DNA of 7,669 nt from Bradyrhizobiaceae bacterium (lineage in GTDB: Bacteria; Pseudomonadota; Alphaproteobacteria; Rhizobiales; Hyphomicrobiaceae): positions 1 through 7,669 of the forward strand of contig CANJPN010000294.1 in the NCBI GenBank assembly GCA_947475855.1. The letters run 5' to 3'. How positions within the stretch are numbered: the stretch's first letter is position 1; every line of letters begins with the position of its first letter. Shown here piece by piece: positions 1 to 6,333 of the stretch. The translations under genes were made by a program, and so were the position numbers. Under the pieces are notes generated by a model. The model ran no database searches. It saw nothing but the letters and a program-made list of their open reading frames with translations, and had not been told where the DNA came from.

Positions 1-842
<842 letters not shown>

Positions 843-934
843 GCTTTCCTCCACCCGTCCCCACTTGCCCCGAAGCGACACTGCGGACCGTGATCAATTC
901 CCATTTCGACGCCCGTATGGCACGTCGGAAACTC

Positions 935-963
935 ATGTAGGGACGAGCCCGTGGCCGTTGAAG
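935..963 (-). promoter_or_regulatory. Candidate sigma-32 (RpoH) heat-shock promoter of clpB
   Basis: Reading the minus strand toward clpB, CTTCAA (963-958) is followed after CTTC and 18 bases by CCTACAT (941-935). The alphaproteobacterial RpoH pattern is about CTTG, 17-18 bases, CYTATNT, so there is one mismatch in each box. The -10 box lies about 93 bases upstream of the clpB ATG. clpB is a classical RpoH target, which raises the prior, but the match is imperfect and was found by eye. Confidence 0.4.
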
Positions 964-990
964 GGGAGCGCCAGGGCCAATCGTCAACGA

Positions 991-1004
991 TGAGCCATGG
1001 CTCA
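991..1004. repeat. Perfect 14-bp palindrome upstream of clpB
   Basis: TGAGCCATGGCTCA is a perfect two-fold palindrome located about 150 bases upstream of the clpB start. Its left part belongs to a 9-bp direct repeat, GATGAGCCA, at 989-997 and 1037-1045. On the minus strand a TATAAT hexamer (1034-1029) sits about 25 bases upstream of the palindrome, without a recognisable -35 box. The palindrome could be an operator for a dimeric regulator or a small RNA hairpin. I do not recognise it as the site of a named regulator. Confidence 0.4.
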
Positions 1005-1380
1005 ATTCGATTGCGCTCAATCAATGCAATTATAGAGATGAGCCAGGCCTGACCACCGGGGCCGGTATCCATTGTATTGAGGCATCGAAGGCGACCTCGC
1101 CTAGCGGGTAGCCATGCCGGATTCGCAGGCGTGCCACGCCAGGGAGGCACTGCAAAAAAATCAACTCTAGCCGGATCGAGCGCGGGGTATAATCCACCGC
1201 CGCCCTCGTCGGCGACTTCGAATAGAGGTCGCGTCCGGCCGCCCCAAGAGGTAGAGTGCGTTGCAAATGCCACCCTGCCATTGCGCACGAGCACGTTGAA
1301 TGATCCGGAGTGGTTGACTGAAGCGCGAGCTTGATCTTGCACTTCCGCCGTGCTGCAGGAAGCACATCGTCTAACGACAC

Positions 1381-1385
1381 AGGAA
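1381..1385 (+). promoter_or_regulatory. Ribosome binding site that selects the ATG at 1393
   Basis: AGGAA lies eight bases before ATG 1393. An in-frame TTG two codons earlier (1387) would leave almost no spacing, so the ATG is the better start. Confidence 0.6.
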
Positions 1386-1392
1386 TTTGTGT

Positions 1393-1875
1393 ATGAGCGA
1401 ACTCATTCGCGCGCTGCCCGCCGCGATTTGCATCATGCTCGGCGTCGCCCTCCAAGCGATGCCGGCGACGGCCCAACGCTCCAAGAGCGTGCCGCAGGCA
1501 TTCGCCTTGGTGCATGCGCCGGAAGCTGTAGTCGAGGTCTGCCTTTCGGCCTCGGTTCAGTCTGCACTCGACTGCGCTCGCAAACGGTGCCAACGCAAGG
1601 CTGGGCAAGGCGCCTGCTTCGCGGTGACGGCATGCGAGCCAGTCGGATGGGCCGGACTTATGGGCGTACAACTGAGCGAAGTGCATTTCGCGAGCGCGGT
1701 TTGCGGAGCTCCGTCGCGCGAGGCGTTGATTGGCGCGCTGAAGGCGTTCTGCGATGGGCAAGCCGGCGTGAAGCGGTGCAACGTCACACATCTCTGGTCG
1801 CCCGATGGAAAGCAGCACACCGGCGATACGAGCTGGACGCCAGGTGAAGCAAAGCCGGGTGAAGTCAAGAAGTGA
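1393..1875 (+). CDS. Secreted cysteine-rich hypothetical protein (DUF4189-like), 160 aa
   Basis: This is the first gene of the four-gene operon. Residues 1-27 form a Sec signal peptide: Arg6, a hydrophobic core AAICIMLGVAL, and a cleavage motif ending ATA before Q28. The mature part has eight cysteines (50, 61, 66, 75, 81, 104, 120, 129), an even number that fits periplasmic disulfides. The pattern of an Ala-Leu-rich segment with C-(x4)-C-(x8)-C-(x5)-C, followed by VCGAPSREALIGALKAFC, resembles DUF4189-type secreted domains. That assignment is by memory and is not firm. The C-terminal 30 residues are polar (Gly, Lys, Glu, Pro) and probably unstructured. The TGA overlaps the GTG start of the next gene, so the two are probably translationally coupled. 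That is odd, because this protein is exported while its partners look cytosolic. No enzymatic function can be assigned. Confidence 0.75.
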   Translation: MSELIRALPAAICIMLGVALQAMPATAQRSKSVPQAFALVHAPEAVVEVCLSASVQSALDCARKRCQRKAGQGACFAVTACEPVGWAGLMGVQLSEVHFASAVCGAPSREALIGALKAFCDGQAGVKRCNVTHLWSPDGKQHTGDTSWTPGEAKPGEVKK

Positions 1876-2306
1876 GCACAACCGTGGACGCAGAAGCAAA
1901 ACAGACCGAAGTCCTTATCCATCGCTACTACGAAGCGTTCAATCGCGGCGACCACGACGGCATGCTGTCGTGCCTCGCCGACGATGTGATCCACGATGTA
2001 AACCAAGGCGAACGCCGCGAAGGCAAAGAGCGGTTCAAGGCTTTCCTTGCGCGTATGGCGCACCACTATGAAGAGAAGCTGGACGGCGTGACCGTGATGG
2101 TGAACGCGGGCGGCTCGCGCGCTGCGGCCGAGTTCAATGTGCGCGGCAAGTACCTCGTGACCGAGACTGGTCTGCCCGACGCCAAGGGCCAGCGCTATGG
2201 CCTGCCTGCGGGAACGTTCTTCGCTGTCAGCGGCGGCAAGATCCGGCGCGTCACCACCTACTACAACCTCACCGACTGGATCATGCAGGTGAGCGCGGAG
2301 GCTTGA
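1872..2306 (+). CDS. NTF2-like / SnoaL-like ketosteroid isomerase-related protein, 144 aa
   Basis: The protein has the size and pattern of the NTF2-like (SnoaL) alpha+beta barrel fold. An N-terminal helix carries YYEAFNRGDHDGM (19-31), followed by LADDVIHDVNQGERREGKE (35-53), typical of the pocket-lining start of steroid isomerase-related proteins. A C-terminal strand pair GGKIRRVTTYYNLTDW follows. Members catalyse isomerisation or cyclisation, or simply bind small ligands; the sequence does not say which. His41 and Asp42 are candidate polar pocket residues, by inference. It starts with GTG, whose last two bases lie in the TGA of the preceding gene. No other start precedes the conserved helix and no strong Shine-Dalgarno is present, so translational coupling is likely. 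It sits one base before the acetyltransferase gene. The fold call is firm and the function unknown. Confidence 0.88.
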   Translation: MSTTVDAEAKQTEVLIHRYYEAFNRGDHDGMLSCLADDVIHDVNQGERREGKERFKAFLARMAHHYEEKLDGVTVMVNAGGSRAAAEFNVRGKYLVTETGLPDAKGQRYGLPAGTFFAVSGGKIRRVTTYYNLTDWIMQVSAEA

Positions 2307-2307
2307 G

Positions 2308-2922
2308 ATGGCCGGGCCTGGGTCTGTCGAAATCGTGTCGCTCCGCGGCTCGGAATTGACCGATTGCCTTGCCGATGTCGCACGCCTTCGGATCGATGTA
2401 TTCCGCGCTTGGCCATATCTCTACGACGGTACGGTCGACTACGAGCGGCGATATTTGAAGGAATTCGCGGAGACCAAGGATGCGCTCGTGGTCGTGGCGC
2501 GGGACGGCGGCATCGTCGTCGGAGCCGCGACCGCGGCGCCGCTGTCCGGGCATACGCCGGAGTTCGCAGCGTTATTCGCGGCGCATGGACTCGATCCGGA
2601 GCGGACGTTCTACTGCGGAGAATCGGTCTTACTCCCGGACTATCGGGGGTATGGGATCGGGCATGCCTTCTTCGACCGCCGGGAGGAACACGCGCTGACC
2701 TGTCTCGGCCCGGCAGGTCGCTTCACGCAAGTCGCTTTTTGCGGCGTTGCGCGATCACCGGAAGATCGGCGCGCCCCAAAGGGCTATAGACCACTCGACA
2801 ATTTCTGGCGAAAGCGCGGTTACAATCCCGTCGAGGGTCTCGTCGGCACGTACAGCTGGAAAGAAATCGACGGGGAATTCGAGACGGAAAAGGCCATGCA
2901 ATTCTGGATGAAAGCGCTGTGA
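2308..2922 (+). CDS. GNAT-family N-acetyltransferase, 204 aa
   Basis: A GNAT-fold acyltransferase expected to move an acetyl or other acyl group from CoA to an amine. The strand ALVVVARDGGIVVGAATAAP (59-78) is followed by the CoA-binding motif A: strand ESVLLPDY (105-112), then the pyrophosphate loop RGYGIG at 113-118 (R/Q-x-x-G-x-G/A) and helix HAFFDRREEHA. An N-terminal helix with LRIDVFRAWPYLYDG is characteristic of this subgroup. The region after motif A is longer than in minimal GNATs. The C-terminus (NFWRKRGYNPVEGLVGTYSWKEID) matches the usual GNAT motif B region, where an F-x-x-x-G-Y/F element is common. The ATG is well supported by GGAGG at 2297-2301, six bases upstream and inside the preceding gene. 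Its TGA overlaps the next GTG. The substrate cannot be inferred beyond its likely belonging to the same pathway as the neighbouring hydrolase. Confidence 0.9.
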   Translation: MAGPGSVEIVSLRGSELTDCLADVARLRIDVFRAWPYLYDGTVDYERRYLKEFAETKDALVVVARDGGIVVGAATAAPLSGHTPEFAALFAAHGLDPERTFYCGESVLLPDYRGYGIGHAFFDRREEHALTCLGPAGRFTQVAFCGVARSPEDRRAPKGYRPLDNFWRKRGYNPVEGLVGTYSWKEIDGEFETEKAMQFWMKAL

Positions 2923-3830
2923 CCGACTTTTCCCAACGCCTCTTCACCGTTGCGGCCGCACAATATCCGATCGATCAGCCGGAAACCTTCCAGGACTGGG
3001 CGATGAAGGCGGCTGAATGGGTGGCGAACGGCGCCGCGACGGGCGCAAAACTCCTCGTATTCCCGGAATATGGATCGATCGAAATCGCAGCCACGGGCGG
3101 CGCTGAGGTGATGACCAATCTCCAGCAGACGCTAGCAATCGCGGCGGATCGCGCGGGCGACATCGCCAAAGTCTGGTGCGCGCTGGCTGCTGCGCACGAT
3201 GTATTCATCCTGGCACCGAGTGGGCCTGAGAAGCGGGAGGGCCGCTACGTCAACGCGGCGCGCTTCTACGGGCCGAAAGGTGGCGAGGGGGTGCAGGAAA
3301 AACTCATCCTGACGCCGTTCGAACACGAGTGGGGGATGAGCGCGGGCCAAGGGCAGCGCGTGTTCGATACGCCGCTCGGGCGGATCGGTGTGGCGATCTG
3401 CTATGACTGCGAGTTTCCGCTGCTGGTACGTGCGCTCGTCGATGCTGGCGCAGAGATCCTGTTGGTGCCTTCGTGCACGGAGAACATGTCCGGCTTCCAT
3501 CGCGTGCGCAACGGCGCCATGGCTCGTGCACTTGAAAGCCAGATCCTAGCCGTGACGTCGCCGACTGTCGGAGATGCATTGTGGTCGCCTGCGGTGGATC
3601 GCAATTCGGGGGCAGCCGCTGTGCTCGTGCCACCGGATATCGGGTTATCGATGAACGGAATAATCGCAGAAGGCGAACTCAACGCGCCCTGCTGGGTCTT
3701 CGCCAGCATCGATCTCCTGAAGCTGGACCGGCTGCGTGAAGCCGGCGAGATGCGGAACCGGGCCGACTGGGGCCGCCAACGTGGCGCGGAACCGCTTGGC
3801 GGCACCGTCGAAGTCATTGAAGTCCGCTAG
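2919..3830 (+). CDS. Carbon-nitrogen hydrolase (nitrilase superfamily), 303 aa
   Basis: A cytoplasmic nitrilase-superfamily enzyme that hydrolyses an amide, carbamoyl or nitrile C-N bond through a thioester intermediate. The full Glu-Lys-Cys catalytic set is visible: E50 in LLVFPEY, K128 in QEKLILTPFE, and C161 in VAICYDCEFP. The second conserved glutamate is probably E135, seven residues after K128. Length and motif spacing are normal. The sequence around the cysteine (CYDCEFP) is that of amidase-like members rather than classical nitrilases, which usually have C-W-E. The C-terminal part with MSGFHRVRNGAMARALES is the usual helix after the active site. It starts with GTG overlapping the upstream TGA, with only weak Shine-Dalgarno complementarity, so coupling to the acetyltransferase is likely. 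It ends the operon 24 bases before the convergent patatin gene. The superfamily is certain and the substrate unknown. Confidence 0.94.
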   Translation: MTDFSQRLFTVAAAQYPIDQPETFQDWAMKAAEWVANGAATGAKLLVFPEYGSIEIAATGGAEVMTNLQQTLAIAADRAGDIAKVWCALAAAHDVFILAPSGPEKREGRYVNAARFYGPKGGEGVQEKLILTPFEHEWGMSAGQGQRVFDTPLGRIGVAICYDCEFPLLVRALVDAGAEILLVPSCTENMSGFHRVRNGAMARALESQILAVTSPTVGDALWSPAVDRNSGAAAVLVPPDIGLSMNGIIAEGELNAPCWVFASIDLLKLDRLREAGEMRNRADWGRQRGAEPLGGTVEVIEVR

Positions 3831-3854
3831 TCACGGAGGCATGCGGGAAACAAG

Positions 3855-5141
3855 CTATCTGGCCTCTTGGCTAGCCTGCTGATCGATCAAACCAGGTGGC
3901 GCCTTCGACCACTTGTAGCCTTCCTTGCCGAGCTGCAAGCCGACCGCGTAGAGCGCCTGCATGTAGCGCAGATCGAACGGGCCGGGGCGGGGAACTTTGA
4001 ACGTCCGTGGGATGTAGGCCAAGTTATAGTCGATGCCTTCGGCACGCGCCTTGGAGTGCATGCGGATGAGATCGCCGATGGTCTGGTTTTTGAGCACGGT
4101 CGACATGGACCGCGCGCCGAGCGCCAACGCGGTCTCTTCGGTCGCCTCCCACTCCGGGTCCAGCTTGCCGTTGCGGATGACATAGAGACGGCGTGTCATC
4201 TTGCGACCTATCTGAGCATCGAGTTCCTTGAAGCTGAAATTGCCCGGCGTGTAAAATACTTCCCGCGTTGCACCTCCGTCGACGTGCAACTCGTCATAGT
4301 CTTTGCCGTCGGCCTTAACTCTAATGCGGACAGGCGGGAAAACGCCGGGAATTGCGGCCGACGCCAGCAGAATGTCACGGGTCAATTCGACCGCGCGCGG
4401 ATGGCCACTCATTGCGATTCGCCCGATGTCCCAATACACGGGCCGCTGGATGTCGATGTTCGTGGTTCCGATGACAAGCATCCGGCCCTTAGCGCGCTCT
4501 TCTGCAATGCGACTTAGCAACTTGGCGTCGACATATCCGGCGATCAGCTTCTTCAGCGGATCGTTCTGCGCGAGGCCGGGACCGCCGAGGACGCCTGCCA
4601 GGATATTAGCCTGATAAATCTCTCCGCTGTCGTAGCGGGTGAAGATCTCGCTCAGCTGGCGGTCGTATTCGGCACCGAGGAAGGCAAACGGCGCGATGAG
4701 GGCACCTGCGCTGACGCCGGTGACGAGGTCGAACTGTGGACGCGTTCCGACTTGCCCCCAGCCATACAAGAGCCCGGCGCCGAAAGCGCCGTCGTCGGCA
4801 CCGCCCGAGATAGCCAAAAGGTTCGAGACGATCGGCTGCCTTGCAGGCACGGCGTTGTATTTCGCGCGCAGGCGGGGAGCCTCCGACACCACAAAGCGCT
4901 TGGCGGCCGCCTGGGCATCGTCACCCCAGACGCGGATGTCGGACATTCCGTCGATCTCAGCGGATTCAACCAACTTTTCGGGCACCGCGACGCGTTGCAA
5001 AGTCGCCGAGCAACCGGCCAGCAGGATCGCAACGACCGACATCGCGACAAAGTAGAGGCCTAGACGCGCCTGCTCGCTTGGCCGGAAGGGTTCGCGCAAT
5101 CCGGGAACGTGAGAACTCGATGGAAACAGTATGGAAAGCAT
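3855..5141 (-). CDS. Patatin-like phospholipase family lipoprotein, 428 aa
   Basis: A predicted lipid acyl hydrolase of the patatin family using a Ser-Asp dyad. Numbering is from ATG 5141. SGGADDGAFGAG at 112-123 forms the glycine-rich oxyanion region, the nucleophile elbow GVSAG at 142-146 holds Ser144, and DGG at 288-290 holds the catalytic Asp288. ILLASAAIPGVFPP (257-270) is also typical of the family. The N-terminus has an arginine-containing segment, a hydrophobic stretch LGLYFVAMSVVAIL and a lipobox LAGC at 41-44 followed by Ser, which predicts lipidation at C44 and probable outer-membrane placement. The start is uncertain. The frame stays open to a GTG at 5249. ATG 5141 has only weak Shine-Dalgarno complementarity. 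The ATG just before the lipobox would leave a ten-residue signal with no positive charge. Convergent with the operon at 1393-3830. Confidence 0.9.
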   Translation of the reverse strand: MLSILFPSSSHVPGLREPFRPSEQARLGLYFVAMSVVAILLAGCSATLQRVAVPEKLVESAEIDGMSDIRVWGDDAQAAAKRFVVSEAPRLRAKYNAVPARQPIVSNLLAISGGADDGAFGAGLLYGWGQVGTRPQFDLVTGVSAGALIAPFAFLGAEYDRQLSEIFTRYDSGEIYQANILAGVLGGPGLAQNDPLKKLIAGYVDAKLLSRIAEERAKGRMLVIGTTNIDIQRPVYWDIGRIAMSGHPRAVELTRDILLASAAIPGVFPPVRIRVKADGKDYDELHVDGGATREVFYTPGNFSFKELDAQIGRKMTRRLYVIRNGKLDPEWEATEETALALGARSMSTVLKNQTIGDLIRMHSKARAEGIDYNLAYIPRTFKVPRPGPFDLRYMQALYAVGLQLGKEGYKWSKAPPGLIDQQASQEAR

Positions 5142-5365
5142 CGCTTCAAGAGAACCAATCAACGAGACTTCGTGCGCTATCTCCAAGTCTGGCCGCAAAG
5201 CCTGACGCGTCCCGCAATCGCGAAGTCCGGCCTCCAGTCCACGGGCCACTCTTCATACCTCGAGGCAACTGTCCGGCCAGGCAGGGCCGAGAAACACGAA
5301 AGACAACAAAAACTAGCGCAACAGCGTGGCGAAGGCGAGGCAACGTCTCATCGGGAGATGGCACA

Positions 5366-5394
5366 TGGTGTCAGGCCCAATGGACCTGACACCA
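5366..5394. repeat. REP-like or terminator hairpin downstream of the glutathione transferase gene
   Basis: TGGTGTCAGG (5366-5375) and CCTGACACCA (5385-5394) are perfect 10-bp inverted arms around the loop CCCAATGGA. Inside the loop CC can pair with GG after one C-A mismatch, giving a 12-bp stem with an internal mismatch and a three-base loop. It begins 12 bases after the gst stop codon on the minus strand. No U-tract follows on either strand, so it is not a textbook intrinsic terminator. A stem with an internal mismatch at a gene end resembles the REP/palindromic elements mobilised by RAYT transposases. That is inference, because only one copy is present here. Confidence 0.6.
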
Positions 5395-5406
5395 GTTTAT
5401 AGCGTC

Positions 5407-6018
5407 CTACGCGATGCCTTCCGCCTTCATGGCCTCGGCGACTGCCGGACGGGCAGCAACGCGGGCGAAGTAAGCAGCGAGATTCGGGAACTCCTTGGCG
5501 AGGTCGATCGCGATTGCCGGGCGCTTGGTCCAGGTCAACACCGTGAACAGGTAGGCGTCAGCCACGGTAAAATCCTGGCCAAGCAGAAACTGGTTCGTTG
5601 CCATGTGCTTGTCGACGACGCCGAGGCGATGCTTCAGACGGTCCTTCAAGACGGCTTTCGACTCGTCCTGGACCTTGGCATTGAACAGGGGTGAGAAGCC
5701 CTTGTGCAGCTCGCTGGTGATGAAGTTCAGCCAGGTCATCAGCTTATAGCGATCAGCCGTGCCGTATGCCGGGGCGAGCTTGCCCGACTTGTCGGCGATG
5801 TACTGTACGATGACCGGGCCTTCCGTCACCATTGTGCCGTCGGCGGCCTCGAGGGCGGGCACATAGCCGCCTGGGTTCTTTGCCCAGAAGTCGCCGCCGT
5901 CCTCGGTCTTCTTCTCGGCGAGGTTGACCTTCACCATCTTGAATTCCTGGCCGGCTTCACGCAGCACGATATGGGGCGACAGCGAGCATGCGCCGGGGGC
6001 GTAATAGAGCTTGTACAT
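5407..6018 (-). CDS. gstA: Glutathione S-transferase, beta class (GstA-like), 203 aa
   Basis: A cytosolic dimeric enzyme that conjugates or exchanges glutathione with electrophiles. The N-terminal thioredoxin-fold domain opens MYKLYYAPGACSLSPHI, with the beta-class catalytic cysteine at C11 (C10 in E. coli GstA). The cis-proline pair V53-P54 and the glutathione-contacting E66-G67 are present. The all-helical domain carries SELHKGFSPLF, with H105 matching E. coli His106, then the N-capping/hydrophobic staple region FTVADAYLFTVL. Length (203 aa) and sequence agree closely with E. coli GstA from end to end. A 25-codon longer frame (to 6093) exists but has no homology. ATG 6018 starts at the conserved first strand and has its own ribosome binding site. 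It is divergent from irr, with the Irr-box-like site between them. The enzyme class is secure; the exact orthologue name is less so. Confidence 0.95.
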   Translation of the reverse strand: MYKLYYAPGACSLSPHIVLREAGQEFKMVKVNLAEKKTEDGGDFWAKNPGGYVPALEAADGTMVTEGPVIVQYIADKSGKLAPAYGTADRYKLMTWLNFITSELHKGFSPLFNAKVQDESKAVLKDRLKHRLGVVDKHMATNQFLLGQDFTVADAYLFTVLTWTKRPAIAIDLAKEFPNLAAYFARVAARPAVAEAMKAEGIA

Positions 6019-6023
6019 GAGGG

Positions 6024-6029
6024 TCCTCT
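6024..6029 (-). promoter_or_regulatory. Ribosome binding site that fixes the gst start
   Basis: AGAGGA on the minus strand lies five bases before ATG 6018. It favours this start over the in-frame upstream codon at 6093. Confidence 0.65.
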
Positions 6030-6056
6030 CGGGAATTTGCGGGCCGCACTTGGCGC

Positions 6057-6080
6057 GCCCAATGGTTCGGCCAGTTGGGC
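6057..6080. repeat. Hairpin in the gst leader
   Basis: GCCCAATGG (6057-6065) pairs with CCA (6071-6073) and TTGGGC (6075-6080), leaving one bulged G and a five-base loop: a 9-bp stem. It would lie about 40 bases upstream of the gst ATG in the transcript. No U-run follows on either strand, so it is not an obvious terminator or attenuator. Any regulatory role is speculative. Confidence 0.35.
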
Positions 6081-6241
6081 CGCAGCCGGACACTGCACCC
6101 GCGTCGAGGCCATTTCAAGTCGCCGCCGGGCTGGTCCTCGTCCCAGCCTCGCGAGCCCCATCGATGGCGAGACGATGTGCGCGCCGCTGATTGCCCTGTG
6201 ATCGATTGATGCCAAGCTGCGCGGACAAGTGCGCGATTGTT

Positions 6242-6258
6242 CTTAGAATAGTTCGAAA
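6242..6258 (+). promoter_or_regulatory. Irr-box / iron control element (ICE)-like operator
   Basis: CTTAGAA-TAG-TTCGAAA matches the rhizobial iron control element TTTAGAA-N3-TTCTAAA at six of seven positions in each arm, with the correct three-base spacer. It sits 75 bases upstream of irr and 224 bases upstream of the divergent gst start. TAGAAT (6244-6249) inside it differs from a -10 consensus by one base but lacks a good -35. If instead the promoter at 6268-6297 is used, the site would be centred roughly 54 bases before the transcription start. Autoregulation of irr is the simplest reading; control of gst is possible. Confidence 0.6.
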
Positions 6259-6267
6259 ACATAGTGC

Positions 6268-6297
6268 TTGACGCGAGCCCTGGGCAGCTTTCATGAT
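6268..6297 (+). promoter_or_regulatory. Candidate sigma-70 promoter of irr
   Basis: TTGACG (6268-6273) and CATGAT (6292-6297) are separated by 18 bases, matching five of six and four of six consensus bases. The -35 box starts ten bases after the Irr-box-like site. The predicted leader would be about 30 bases. Moderate match only. Confidence 0.35.
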
Positions 6298-6319
6298 CCA
6301 GGCCACATCTTATACCTCT

Positions 6320-6324
6320 AAGGA
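6320..6324 (+). promoter_or_regulatory. Ribosome binding site supporting the GTG start of irr
   Basis: AAGGA lies nine bases before GTG 6334, supporting that non-ATG start. The next in-frame ATG (codon 33) falls inside the DNA-binding domain. Confidence 0.6.
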
Positions 6325-6333
6325 TACTTCGTC

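Larger units (their letters stand above)
843..1392. other. 550-base divergent intergenic region, no supported gene
   Basis: The region separates the divergent clpB and the four-gene operon. Besides the heat-shock promoter candidate and the palindrome it contains an isolated TATAAT at 1188-1193 on the plus strand, with no good -35 box 16-18 bases upstream. If used, it would give the operon a leader of roughly 190 bases. Short hairpins are possible at 1089-1102 (AGGCG/CGCCT) and 1131-1150 (GTGCC/GGCAC). The second is followed by seven A residues, so neither strand gives a normal intrinsic terminator. Open frames crossing this stretch show no family motifs and overlap real genes. I see no tRNA cloverleaf. 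A small RNA or a decayed gene cannot be excluded by eye. Confidence 0.5.

Noticed and set aside
1131..1157. Hairpin followed by a homopolymer, considered as a terminator
   Set aside because: The GTGCC/GGCAC stem is followed by A residues on the plus strand. On the minus strand the T-run precedes the stem, so neither orientation gives an intrinsic terminator.
1350..1847. 165-codon plus-strand frame overlapping the secreted protein gene
   Set aside because: The overlapping frame at 1393-1875 has a ribosome binding site, a clean signal peptide and an operon-type junction. This one is Arg-rich without motifs.
1030..1899. 289-codon open frame on the minus strand
   Set aside because: It runs antisense through the secreted Cys-rich gene and into the next gene, has an Arg/His/Cys-rich composition typical of reversed GC-rich coding DNA, and shows no family motif.
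1557..2066. 169-codon minus-strand frame
   Set aside because: Antisense to two operon genes, with no motif support.
3867..4517. 216-codon open frame on the plus strand
   Set aside because: Antisense shadow of the patatin lipoprotein; no motif and no ribosome binding site.
5261..5344. 9-bp direct repeat CGAGGCAAC at 5261-5269 and 5336-5344
   Set aside because: Short, without further flanking identity, and within chance expectation for GC-rich DNA. Not evidence of a mobile insertion.
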